NCBI GenBank assembly: GCA_016793165.1
Contig: JAEULA010000112.1
Location: 1 to 36,009 of the forward strand
Origin: Alphaproteobacteria bacterium
Lineage (GTDB): Bacteria; Pseudomonadota; Alphaproteobacteria; CACIAM-22H2
Length of the DNA: 36,009 bases
Direction: 5' to 3'
Below are positions 15,691 through 24,135 of the stretch, piece after piece (the first letter of the stretch is position 1; every line of letters starts with the position of its first letter). Made by a program: the position numbers and the translations under genes. The notes below the pieces were generated by a model. It was given only the letters and a program-made list of their open reading frames with translations. It searched no databases and was not told the origin of the DNA.

Positions 15691-16979
15691 CGGCGCATGC
15701 TCTCGTCGTCGAGCCCGAACAGCTCGCGCAGGAGGCGCTCCGCCGCGGCGCGCGCCGACGGCCCGTCCGCCCCTGCGGCGAGCGCCCGGAGCCGCTCCTG
15801 GGGTGAGTGAAGAAGTCGATTCATCATCAGCTCCGTCGCGCGCGCCGCGTCGCCACCGGCGTCGGCGAGCGCGCGGACGCGCTCGGCCTCGAAGCGCCGC
15901 CGCAGGCTGGCGATCGTCGGAACCACGGCGCGCGAGGCGCGCCCCGCGAGGAACCGCTGGAGCTCCTCGTCGACGATGCGCCGCGCGGCGGCGATCTCCG
16001 CCTCGCGTCCGATGCGCCCCTCCAGCGCGACGCGCTCGAGATCGTCGGCATCGTATCGGAAGACCCCGTCGATCGCGTCGACATTCACGTCGACGTCGTT
16101 GGGCACCGCGAGGTCGAGCACCAGCACCGGGCGCCTGCGGCGGCGCTGCGAGGCGCGGTCGAGGGTCGCGCGGTCGATCAGGATTCGGCCAAGCCCGGCG
16201 GCGGCGACGATAATGTCGGCGTCGACCAGCGTCTCGCCGAGGGCGGCGAAATCGACCGCCGCAATCGCCAGCCGGCGGGCTTGGCTCTCGGCCCGTCGCA
16301 TGTTGGGATCGGTCTGCATCGCTCGCCGCAAGCCGGCGGCGCGAAGATACTCGACCAGCAGCTCGCCGAGCTCGCCCGTGCCGATGACCAGCAGGTTGGC
16401 CCGCGCGAGATCGCCGTGCACGTCGCGGGCGACGGCCACCGCGGACGACGCCATCGACACCGGCCGCTCGCCGATCGTCGTCTCCGAGCGCACGCGCTTG
16501 GCGGCGCCGTACGCAGCCTGCAGGACGGCATCGAGCTCCGGGCCGAGCAAGCCCGCTTCGCGCGCGCGGCGATCGGCGTCGCGCACCTGGCCGAGGATCT
16601 GGGGCTCGCCCGTGACGTGGCTCTCCAGCGACGCAGCGACCCGGAAGATATGGCCCAGTGCCTCGGTGCCGACGCGCTGCGACAGGGAGTCGGCCAGGAC
16701 GAGCTGGCGCTCCGCGGCGCGCGCGGCGAACACGCCGGCGACGCGCACCGCGGCGGCGGCGGGATCGGGATCGCTGAGCTGCACCTCGACGCGATCACAG
16801 GTCGACAACACGATCGCCTGGGTGAGGCCCGCGGCCGCGAGTGCGGCGCCGAAGGCCGGCAATTCGCCCTCGGTCAGGAACATGGCGTCGCGCAGCGCGG
16901 GCGGCGCCGTGCGGTGATCGAGACCGACGACGGCGAGCCCAGGCAGCGCGTCGCGGGACGCGGCCGGCTCGGTCGCCAC
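15687..16979 (-). CDS. hemA: Glutamyl-tRNA reductase (C5 tetrapyrrole pathway)
   Basis: A 430-residue enzyme that reduces Glu-tRNA(Glu) to glutamate-1-semialdehyde, the first committed step of C5 heme synthesis. The nucleophile is Cys61 in LSTCDRVEV (usually STCNR). SLESHVTGEPQILGQVRDA matches the family signature. VIGTGELGELLVEYL is the NADPH site and DLAVPNDVDVNVDAIDGVF precedes the dimerisation helix. Start is GTG 16979, 4 bases after the hisS stop. No strong ribosome site is visible. Most Alphaproteobacteria instead use ALA synthase (also called hemA), so this gene is notable. It is not an ALA synthase: there is no PLP fold. Confidence 0.93.
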   Translation of the reverse strand: MATEPAASRDALPGLAVVGLDHRTAPPALRDAMFLTEGELPAFGAALAAAGLTQAIVLSTCDRVEVQLSDPDPAAAAVRVAGVFAARAAERQLVLADSLSQRVGTEALGHIFRVAASLESHVTGEPQILGQVRDADRRAREAGLLGPELDAVLQAAYGAAKRVRSETTIGERPVSMASSAVAVARDVHGDLARANLLVIGTGELGELLVEYLRAAGLRRAMQTDPNMRRAESQARRLAIAAVDFAALGETLVDADIIVAAAGLGRILIDRATLDRASQRRRRRPVLVLDLAVPNDVDVNVDAIDGVFRYDADDLERVALEGRIGREAEIAAARRIVDEELQRFLAGRASRAVVPTIASLRRRFEAERVRALADAGGDAARATELMMNRLLHSPQERLRALAAGADGPSARAAAERLLRELFGLDDESMRR

Positions 16980-16983
16980 GGCG

Positions 16984-18228
16984 CTAACGATAGCGCGCGA
17001 GCCGCGCGTCGAGCTCGGCGAGCGCCACGTCGGCCTGCTCGCCGCTGTCGAGATCCTTCAGTGCCGCGACGCCGCGCGCGAGTTCGTCGTCGCCCAGGAT
17101 CAGCGCGGCGATCGCGTGCCGCTTGTTCGCCTGCTCGAAGCGGCGCTTCAGGTTGCCGCGATAGCCGAGCTCGACCCGCAGCCCGGAGGCGCGCAGGCGA
17201 TCGGCGAGCGCGAGCGCGGCGGCCTCGGCCTTCTCCCCGACGGGCACGATGGCGACCGGGCGCGGCGCCGGCGGATCGGCGGCAAGCAGCATCGCCAGGC
17301 GCTCGACGCCCGCGGCCCATCCCACGCCGGCCGTCGCCGGCCCGCCCATCTGCTCGACCAGGCCGTCGTAGCGGCCGCCGCCCATCACCGTCCCCTGCGC
17401 ACCCAGCGCCGTGGTCGTGAATTCGAAGGCCGTGTGGCAGTAGTAGTCGAGCCCGCGCACGAGCCGCGGATTGAGGGCGTAGCCGATGCCGAGAGTCTCG
17501 AGGCCGCCGGTGACGCGCTTGAAGAACTCCCGCGCCCCGGGCGTCAGGAAATCGCCGAAGGCAGGCGCCGCCGCGACGAGCGCGCGGTCGCCCTCGTCCT
17601 TGGAATCGAGGATGCGCAACGGATTGCGGTCGAGCCGCGCCTGGCTGTCGGCCGATAGCCGCGCGAGATGCCCGCGGAAATACGCGACGAGCGCCTCGCG
17701 GTAGCTCGCCCGGCTCTCGGAATCCCCGAGCGTGTTCAGCTCCAGCGTGATCTTGTCCGAGAAGCCGAGCGCCTTGAGGATCGCCCAGCCGCAGGCGATG
17801 ACCTCGACGTCGCCGGCGGGCTCGGGCACGCCGATGAGCTCGATGCCGATCTGATGAAACTGCCGCTGCCGGCCCTTCTGCGGCCGCTCGTAGCGGAACA
17901 TCGGGCCGACATAGAAGTACTTCAGCGGCGCCTGCTGCAGCAGACTGTTCGACAGCACCGCACGCACGACGCCGGCGGTGTTCTCCGGGCGCAGCGTCAC
18001 CGTCTCGCCGCCCTTGTCGGTGAACGTGTACATCTCCTTGGTCACGACGTCGGTCGTGTCGCCGAGCGAGCGCGTGAACACCTCGGAGAACTCGAAGATC
18101 GGCGTGACGATGTCGTCGTAGCCGTAGCGGCCCGCGACCTGACGGGCGGTCTCGCCGACCGCGCGATGACGGCGCGCGTCGTTGCCGATCAGGTCGTGGG
18201 TACCCCGGACGGGCTGCAGCTTGGCCAT
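16984..18228 (-). CDS. hisS: Histidyl-tRNA synthetase
   Basis: A 414-residue class II aminoacyl-tRNA synthetase that charges tRNA-His. Opening MAKLQPVRGTHDL and motif 1 region are typical; motif 2 is FRYERPQKGRQRQFHQIG, the histidine-binding stretch RLVRGLDYYCHTAFEF is present, and motif 3 is GVGWAAGVERL. The C-terminal anticodon-binding domain covers about 320-414. ATG 18228 is chosen because similarity begins there, although the frame stays open upstream. It lies 17 bases after ispG and 4 bases before hemA, in one minus operon. Confidence 0.97.
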   Translation of the reverse strand: MAKLQPVRGTHDLIGNDARRHRAVGETARQVAGRYGYDDIVTPIFEFSEVFTRSLGDTTDVVTKEMYTFTDKGGETVTLRPENTAGVVRAVLSNSLLQQAPLKYFYVGPMFRYERPQKGRQRQFHQIGIELIGVPEPAGDVEVIACGWAILKALGFSDKITLELNTLGDSESRASYREALVAYFRGHLARLSADSQARLDRNPLRILDSKDEGDRALVAAAPAFGDFLTPGAREFFKRVTGGLETLGIGYALNPRLVRGLDYYCHTAFEFTTTALGAQGTVMGGGRYDGLVEQMGGPATAGVGWAAGVERLAMLLAADPPAPRPVAIVPVGEKAEAAALALADRLRASGLRVELGYRGNLKRRFEQANKRHAIAALILGDDELARGVAALKDLDSGEQADVALAELDARLARYR

Positions 18229-18245
18229 GATGTTCGCTCTGCCTC

Positions 18246-19373
18246 TTACTCCGCCGCGGCCTTGCCGGCCTTCTCGCGGGCGATGATCTCCGCCGCCTTC
18301 TTCTCGACGAGCCCGGCGAGGTGCTCGACGATGTCCTGATCCTTCAGCCGGTGGTCCTGCTGGCCGGCGAGATAGACCATGTGCGTGTTGTTGCCGCCGC
18401 CGGTGAAGCCGATATCCGTCTCGCGCGCCTCGCCCGGGCCGTTCACGACGCAGCCGATCACCGACACGGTCATCGGCACCGCGATGTGTGCCAGCCGCTC
18501 CTCGAGCCGCTCGACCGTCTTGATCACGTCGAACTGCTGGCGCGCGCAGGACGGGCAGGCGATGACCGTGACGCCGCGCCGACGCAGGCCGAGAGCCTTG
18601 AGGATCTCGAACCCCGCCTTGATCTCCTCGACCGGATCGGCCGAGAGCGAGACCCGGATCGTGTCGCCGATCCCCGCCCACAGCAGCGAGCCCATGCCGA
18701 TCGCCGACTTGATCGTGCCCGTGCGCAGCGCCCCCGCCTCGGTGATGCCGAGATGGAGCGGATAGTCGCAGGCCTCGGCCAGCTGCTGGTAAGCCGCGAC
18801 CGCCAGGAAGACGTCGGAGGCCTTCACGCTGATCTTGAACTCGTGGAATCCCTCGTCCTCGAGCATGCGTGCGTGGTTGAGGGCGCTCTCGACCATCGCC
18901 TCGGGGCAGGGCTCGCCGTACTTCTCCAGCAGTTCGCGCTCGAGCGAGCCGGCATTCACGCCGATGCGCATCGAGCAGCCGTGGTCGCGGGCCGCCTTGA
19001 CGACCTCCTTCACGCGCTCGCGGCTGCCGATATTGCCGGGATTGATGCGCAGGCACGCGGCGCCCGCCTCGGCGGCCTCGATCGCGCGGCGATAATGGAA
19101 ATGGATGTCGGCGACGATCGGCACCTTGGCCGCCTTGACGATCTCGGCGAGCGCGGCGGTCGAGGCCTCGTCCGGGCACGAGACCCGCACGATGTCGGCG
19201 CCCGCCTCCTCGAGCGAGCGGATCTGCGCGATCGTCGCCGCCGCATCCGAGGTCGGTGTGTTCGTCATCGACTGCACGGAGATCGGCGCGTCGCCGCCGA
19301 CGGGCACGGTCCCGACGCGCACCTGGCGCGACTTGCGCCGCAGGATCTGTCGATAGGGGCGGATGGCGGTCAT
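18246..19373 (-). CDS. ispG: 4-hydroxy-3-methylbut-2-en-1-yl diphosphate synthase IspG (GcpE)
   Basis: A 375-residue [4Fe-4S] enzyme of the MEP isoprenoid pathway that converts MEcPP to HMBPP, using flavodoxin or ferredoxin electrons. The N-terminal TIM barrel starts with VQSMTNTPTSDA. The cluster ligands are Cys273 and Cys276 (CPSCARQ) and Cys308 (IGCVVNGPGE), all present. GFTGGGNNTHMVY near the end is also typical. Start ATG 19373 fits the conserved N-terminus. It follows the rodZ-like gene after a 108-bp gap with a GC hairpin, and precedes hisS. Confidence 0.97.
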   Translation of the reverse strand: MTAIRPYRQILRRKSRQVRVGTVPVGGDAPISVQSMTNTPTSDAAATIAQIRSLEEAGADIVRVSCPDEASTAALAEIVKAAKVPIVADIHFHYRRAIEAAEAGAACLRINPGNIGSRERVKEVVKAARDHGCSMRIGVNAGSLERELLEKYGEPCPEAMVESALNHARMLEDEGFHEFKISVKASDVFLAVAAYQQLAEACDYPLHLGITEAGALRTGTIKSAIGMGSLLWAGIGDTIRVSLSADPVEEIKAGFEILKALGLRRRGVTVIACPSCARQQFDVIKTVERLEERLAHIAVPMTVSVIGCVVNGPGEARETDIGFTGGGNNTHMVYLAGQQDHRLKDQDIVEHLAGLVEKKAAEIIAREKAGKAAAE

Positions 19374-19439
19374 GACGGCACGGGCCTCTTCACGGGCGTC
19401 TCCGACGGGGAGCGGCGCGCGGCGCGGGTTATACGCGAA

Positions 19440-19468
19440 GGCCGCGCCGGGCTGCCAGCGGCGCGGCC
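19440..19468 (-). promoter_or_regulatory. GC hairpin between the rodZ-like gene and ispG
   Basis: GGCCGCGCCG and CGGCGCGGCC form a perfect 10-bp stem around a 9-nt loop in the 108-bp gap between the two genes. There is no T-run after it on the minus strand. It may be a weak terminator or attenuator that tunes ispG-hisS-hemA expression relative to the upstream gene. Confidence 0.4.
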
Positions 19469-19481
19469 GGCCGGACCGGGC

Positions 19482-20675
19482 TCAGCCGCCGGGCCGCGCG
19501 GGCGCAGCCTGCGGCGGCCGCACGGCCTCCCCGGTCGACCCGGCGAGCAGGCGATCGGCGTCGAGCGGCACGTCGCGGCGCACGAAGCCCTTGTTGCCGA
19601 GCGACGGCGCGACCTTGCCGTCGACCTTGACCTCGATCGAGCCCGCGCTGCCGGTCGTCAGGAGCAGCCCGGGCCGATTGGGGACGTTGTAGACGTCGCC
19701 GGCCTTGAGGATCCGCATGAAGATCGTCGCGCCGCTGGCCTCGCGGACCTGCACCCAGCTGTCGGCCTGCGCGACGATGACGATTCGCGCCGGCGGTCCC
19801 CCCTCGCCGAAGATCCGCGTGCCCTGCGGGGTCTCGGTGACCTGAGGCTGTGGCGGCGGCGGCGCGGGCGCGACCGGCGCGAGCTGCGGCGCCACTGGCG
19901 GGCCGCCAGGCAAGGTCGCGCCGGCGCCCGCCGGGCTGACGGGCGGCGCGCTGACGGGCGGCGCCGCCGGCACAGGCTGAACCGGGGTGGGCGGCGGGCT
20001 CGGCGCCGCGGCGAGCGCCGGCGGCGGGGAGGTCACGGGTGCGGCGCTCGGCGGCGCCGCCGGCGGCGTCGATTCGGCAACGGCCGGCGCGCTCGCGGTC
20101 TCGGTCGCGGCCCGCGCATCGAGCGAAGGTGTCGGGCTCGGGGACGGCGCCGGAGGCGGCGGCGCGACCGCCGCCTGCTGCAGCTGCTGCGGCACCGGGT
20201 CGACGCGCGCGAGCGTGTCGCGCACGCCCTGGTTCAGCACCAGCCATGCGCCGTAGGCAAGCGCCGCGATGGCGATCGACACGAGCAGGATGATCCCGCC
20301 CGGCAACTTGCTCTCCGGCAGCGGCTGCGGGAAATGCAGCTCGAGGCGTCGCTCGCTGCCGGTGAGCGCTTCGCGATAGCGTCGCACCATCTCGACTGCG
20401 TCCAGGCCGAGCGCCTCGGAATAGGTCCGCACGAAATTGACGGCATACGTGCCTGCCGGCACCAGATCGAAGCGATCCTCCTCGATCGCCTCGAGATGGA
20501 CGCGACGGATCTTGAGCTGGTGCGCGACGTCGCCGAGGTCCCAGCCTCGCCGCTCGCGCTCGGCACGCAGGGTGATGCCGACCGAGTCGAAGCGCCGACC
20601 GCCGACCGCGTCGTCGCCACTCGACGGCTCCACCAGATCCACGGTCTTCGAACGCTTCTGGCGAGATCGCGCCAT
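19482..20675 (-). CDS. RodZ-like protein: helix-turn-helix, membrane segment and DUF4115
   Basis: A 397-residue protein with RodZ architecture, linking MreB-type filaments to the cell-wall machinery. An HTH_25 domain (about 33-95: LRAERERRGWDLGDVAHQLKI) is cytoplasmic. One membrane helix lies at 126-147. A long periplasmic Pro/Ala-rich linker (about 158-305) is followed by a DUF4115 domain (about 315-385, VQADSWVQVREASG). Start is uncertain: ATG 20675 is preferred because similarity begins just after it, but ATG 20702 and 20735 are in frame and no strong ribosome site decides. In many alphaproteobacteria this gene precedes ispG. The linker is unusually proline-rich. Confidence 0.85.
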   Translation of the reverse strand: MARSRQKRSKTVDLVEPSSGDDAVGGRRFDSVGITLRAERERRGWDLGDVAHQLKIRRVHLEAIEEDRFDLVPAGTYAVNFVRTYSEALGLDAVEMVRRYREALTGSERRLELHFPQPLPESKLPGGIILLVSIAIAALAYGAWLVLNQGVRDTLARVDPVPQQLQQAAVAPPPPAPSPSPTPSLDARAATETASAPAVAESTPPAAPPSAAPVTSPPPALAAAPSPPPTPVQPVPAAPPVSAPPVSPAGAGATLPGGPPVAPQLAPVAPAPPPPQPQVTETPQGTRIFGEGGPPARIVIVAQADSWVQVREASGATIFMRILKAGDVYNVPNRPGLLLTTGSAGSIEVKVDGKVAPSLGNKGFVRRDVPLDADRLLAGSTGEAVRPPQAAPARPGG

Positions 20676-20818
20676 CGGGCCTGCATCCAAGAGGGAGCGC
20701 ATCCATGCGGGAGCGCAGCGCGCCGACCCGCGCACGACGCATCGCAGCGCGCACCGGCGAAACGCGGCTCGTTTCTACCAGCGCCCTTCGCCCCCCGCAA
20801 CCGCAGGCGGCGGCGTGT

Positions 20819-23089
20819 TCAGACGGCGATGCCGCGATCGCGGGCGAACGCGGCAAGTCGCCCGCGCACCGCATGGTCCGGGAGCGTCGTCAGGCCGCGC
20901 GTGAAGCCCGCGAGCGCGGCGACATCCGCACTGCGGATCATCGCCTTCACCGGGCCGATCGCCCCGGGCGACATCGAAAGGCGGCGGAACCCGAGCCCGA
21001 TCAGCGCCATCGCTTCGAGCGGCCGCCCTGCCATCTCGCCGCACAGGGTCAGCGTCACGCCGCGGGCGGTGCACGCGTCGACGATGTCGCCGAGAAAGCG
21101 CAGGGCGATCGGCGACAACGTGTCGTAGCGGCCCGAAAGCCGCGTCGAGCCGCGATCGCAGGCGAACAGGAACTGCATCAGGTCGTTCGACCCGACCGAA
21201 ATGAAGTCGACGCGCGAAAGCAGCGCGGGCAGCTGCCAGTAGAGCGCGGGCACCTCGAGCATCGTGCCGACGCGGATCACGCTCGGCGGCACGCCGCCCT
21301 GCTCGCGCAGCCGCGCGATCTCGCGATCGAGGAGGTCGCGCGCAGCGTCGAATTCCGACACGTCGGCGACCATCGGGAACATCACGTCGAGGGGCCGGCC
21401 GCCCGAGGCGACGAGCAGCGCGCGCAGCTGATAGCGCAGCATCATCGGCCGGTCGAGCGCGATGCGGATCGCGCGCCATCCCATCGCCGGGTTCTCGTCG
21501 TCCGCCATCTCGAGATAGGGCAGGCGCTTGTCGCCGCCGACATCGAGCGTGCGGAACACGACCGGTCGCTCGCCGGCGCGGCCATAGACGTCGCGATAGA
21601 ACTCGATCTGCGCCGGCACGTCGGGGAATGCCGAGCGGATCATGAACGGGATCTCGGTGCGGTAGAGGCCGACGCCCTTTGCGCCGGTCGACTCGAGATG
21701 ACCGAGATCGATCAACAGTCCTGCATTTATCAGCAGTTCGACCGCCACACCGTCGCGGCTCACGGCCGGAAGGTCCCGGATCTGCGCGAATTGCGCCTGG
21801 CGGGCGGCCCGATCGTTGAGCGCGGCGACGAAGGCCTCGCGAACGTCCTCGCTCGGGCGCACGACGACCGCGCCCTGCTCGCCGTCGACGATGATCGGCT
21901 CGCCCGCGCCGGTCCGGCTGAGCACGTCCTTGACCCGCCCGACCATCGGGATGCCGAGCGCGCGCGCGACGATCGCGACATGGGCGGTGGGCGATCCCTC
22001 CTCCATCACCACCGCGCGCAGCTTGGTGCGGTCGTAGTCGAGCAGCTCCGCCGGCCCCATGTTGCGCGCGATCAGCACCGCCTCGTCGGGCAGGCCGCCC
22101 GACTGCGCGGCCGTGCGGTCGCCGGTCAGGTGGCGCAGCAGGCGGTTGCCGAGATCCTCGAGATCGGAGAGACGCTCGCGCAGGTACGGATCGGTGACCT
22201 GGCTCATGCGTGCGCGCGTGTCGTCCTGGACGCGCTGCACGGCCGCCTCGGCAGTGAGACCGGTGTTGATCGCCTCGACGATGCGGCCGAGCCAGCCGCG
22301 GTCCTCGGCGAACATGCGATAGGTCTCGAGGATCTCGCGATGCTCGCCGGCGTGGCCGAGATCGGCGCGATTGAGAAGGTCGTCGATCGCGCGGTGCATG
22401 CGCTCGACCGCCTCGTCGAGCCGGCTGCGCTCGCGCGCCGGGTCCTCCGCGACCATCTGCCGGATCGAGACTCGCGGCTGGTGGAAGACGACGCGCCCCA
22501 TCGCGAGGCCTTCGTTCAGCCGGAGGCCCTCGAAGCGCTCGGGCAGCAGCGCCGCGTTCTCGAGCTGGACGTCCTCGGGGCCGACGAAGCTGTCGACGCT
22601 CGCGAGCTCGGCGACGACCATCGCGATCGTCTGGAGGGTCTCGACCTCCTCCTCGTCGTATTCGCGGAAGCTGCGGTTCTGCACGGCCAGGACGCCGAGC
22701 ACGCGGCCGCCGCGCAGGATCGGCACGCCCATCAGAGAATGGAAGATCTCCTCGCCGGTTTCCGGCTTGTAGGCGAAGTTCGGATGCGATTGCGCGTCAG
22801 CGAGCGCGAGCGGCCGGGAGTGCGCCGCGATGTCGCCGACGAGGCCCTCGCCGATGGCGAGGCGGGTCTTGTGGACGGCTTCCTGCTTGAGCCCCTCGGT
22901 GGCGAAGAGCTCGAGCACGTCGCCCGGCCGAACCATGTAGACCGAGCAAACCTCGGCGACCATGTCCGCCGCGATCAGGCGCACGATCTGGTTCAGCCGC
23001 TCCTGCGCCGTCCCGGCGCCGGCCATCAGATCGCGAAGCCGCTTGAGCAGGCGGCGGGCGCCGCCCGGGCCCAAGCCGGCCTGGCTCAT
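20819..23089 (-). CDS. ptsP: Phosphoenolpyruvate-protein phosphotransferase PtsP (enzyme I-Ntr)
   Basis: A 756-residue first enzyme of the nitrogen PTS, passing phosphate from PEP to NPr and then EIIA-Ntr. The N-terminal GAF domain (about 15-170) senses nitrogen status, probably glutamine as known in the family. The enzyme I N-domain follows (190-320), then the phospho-histidine His370 in GSPTAHVAIVAR. The C-terminal PEP barrel contains RTEIPFM, FRTLDVGGDK, GSNDLMQF and LCGEMAG. Length matches E. coli PtsP. The ATG overlaps the stop of the monooxygenase gene as ATGA. A neighbouring lysC is common in alphaproteobacteria, but usually directly adjacent. Confidence 0.96.
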   Translation of the reverse strand: MSQAGLGPGGARRLLKRLRDLMAGAGTAQERLNQIVRLIAADMVAEVCSVYMVRPGDVLELFATEGLKQEAVHKTRLAIGEGLVGDIAAHSRPLALADAQSHPNFAYKPETGEEIFHSLMGVPILRGGRVLGVLAVQNRSFREYDEEEVETLQTIAMVVAELASVDSFVGPEDVQLENAALLPERFEGLRLNEGLAMGRVVFHQPRVSIRQMVAEDPARERSRLDEAVERMHRAIDDLLNRADLGHAGEHREILETYRMFAEDRGWLGRIVEAINTGLTAEAAVQRVQDDTRARMSQVTDPYLRERLSDLEDLGNRLLRHLTGDRTAAQSGGLPDEAVLIARNMGPAELLDYDRTKLRAVVMEEGSPTAHVAIVARALGIPMVGRVKDVLSRTGAGEPIIVDGEQGAVVVRPSEDVREAFVAALNDRAARQAQFAQIRDLPAVSRDGVAVELLINAGLLIDLGHLESTGAKGVGLYRTEIPFMIRSAFPDVPAQIEFYRDVYGRAGERPVVFRTLDVGGDKRLPYLEMADDENPAMGWRAIRIALDRPMMLRYQLRALLVASGGRPLDVMFPMVADVSEFDAARDLLDREIARLREQGGVPPSVIRVGTMLEVPALYWQLPALLSRVDFISVGSNDLMQFLFACDRGSTRLSGRYDTLSPIALRFLGDIVDACTARGVTLTLCGEMAGRPLEAMALIGLGFRRLSMSPGAIGPVKAMIRSADVAALAGFTRGLTTLPDHAVRGRLAAFARDRGIAV

Positions 23090-24135
23090 TCGGCGGCTCC
23101 GCGCGCCTTGGCCGGGGACTCGCGCGCGTCGAGCATCCCCAGCGCCTGGTCGATCAGCTCGTCGATGATCGCGCGCGTCGGCTGCTCGCGGGTGACCATC
23201 CCCACGGACTGGCCGGCCATCAAGGAACCGGTCTCGACGTCGCCATCGATGACCGCGCGACGCAGGGCCCCGGCCCAATAATGCTCGATGGCCAGCTGCG
23301 CCGCCTCGCGGGTCAGCTCGCCGCGGTCGTAGCGGGCGATGATGTCCCGCTGCACGACCAGGAACTGCTCGGTGCCCTTGTTGCCCAGGGCGCGGACCGG
23401 GATGACCGGAAAGCGCGGGTCGAGTTGCACGGAGGGCACCGCATCGCGCGCCGAAGCGCGGATGAAGGCCTGCTTGAATCGCGGATGCGCGACCGACTCG
23501 CTCGCGCACACGAAGCGCGTGCCGAGTTGCACCCCGGCCGCCCCCATCTCGAGGAAGGCGACGATCGCCTCGCCGCGACCGATGCCGCCGGCGACGAAGA
23601 CCGGGACGTCCCGGATCGCCGGCAGGACCTCCTGCGCGAGCACCGCCGTCGACACCGCACCGATATGACCGCCGGCCTCCGCGCCTTCGATGATCAGCGC
23701 GTCGACGCCGGAGCGGACAAGTTTGCGGCCGAAGCCGACGGTAGGCGCGAAGGACACGACCTTGGCGCCGCCCTGCTTGAGTTGCTTGATCGTCTCCGCC
23801 GGCGGCAGCCCCCCGGCGAGCACGACGTGGCCGACGTGCTCGTCGAGGCAGACCTGCGCCAGCTCGGCGAGGCGTGGATGCAGCACGATCAAGTTCACGC
23901 CGAACGGCAGCGAGGTCAGCGCGCGGGTCGCGCGGATCTCGACGCGCAGCCGGTCGGGGTCCATCGAACCGCAGGCGATGACGCCGAAGCCGCCCGCGTT
24001 GGAGATCGCGGCCACGAGGTTGCGGTCCGAGACCCAGGTCATCGCGCCGCCGAGAATGGCGACCTGCGTGCCGAAAAAAGCCCGGCCGCGCGCCCAAAGC
24101 GTGTCGAGGCGATCGCGGGCGGGGGTCGCCGTCAC
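23086..24135 (-). CDS. Nitronate monooxygenase family FMN enzyme
   Basis: A 349-residue TIM-barrel flavoenzyme of the nitronate monooxygenase/FabK-like family. Family features: GGAMTWVSDRNLVAAISNAG near the N-terminus, GVDALIIEGAEAGGHIG with the likely catalytic His, and the FMN phosphate site PVFVAGGIGRG followed by GAAGVQLGTRF. It could detoxify propionate 3-nitronate or act as an enoyl reductase; the sequence alone does not settle it. Start is GTG 24135, overlapping the lysC stop as GTGA, and its own stop overlaps the ptsP start. It is thus wedged between lysC and ptsP with full translational coupling. Confidence 0.85.
   Translation of the reverse strand: MTATPARDRLDTLWARGRAFFGTQVAILGGAMTWVSDRNLVAAISNAGGFGVIACGSMDPDRLRVEIRATRALTSLPFGVNLIVLHPRLAELAQVCLDEHVGHVVLAGGLPPAETIKQLKQGGAKVVSFAPTVGFGRKLVRSGVDALIIEGAEAGGHIGAVSTAVLAQEVLPAIRDVPVFVAGGIGRGEAIVAFLEMGAAGVQLGTRFVCASESVAHPRFKQAFIRASARDAVPSVQLDPRFPVIPVRALGNKGTEQFLVVQRDIIARYDRGELTREAAQLAIEHYWAGALRRAVIDGDVETGSLMAGQSVGMVTREQPTRAIIDELIDQALGMLDARESPAKARGAAE

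Noticed and set aside
16984..19179. A longer N-terminus for HisS, reading upstream through ispG
   Set aside because: The extra residues are the shifted frame of ispG; HisS similarity starts exactly at ATG 18228.
18321..21128. A 935-codon open frame on the plus strand
   Set aside because: It lies opposite ispG, the rodZ-like gene and ptsP. Its translation is Arg/Asp/Ala-rich without any domain, as expected from the mirror frame of GC-rich coding DNA.
20705..23281. An 858-codon open frame on the plus strand
   Set aside because: It is the antisense shadow of ptsP, whose domains and catalytic residues are all clear.
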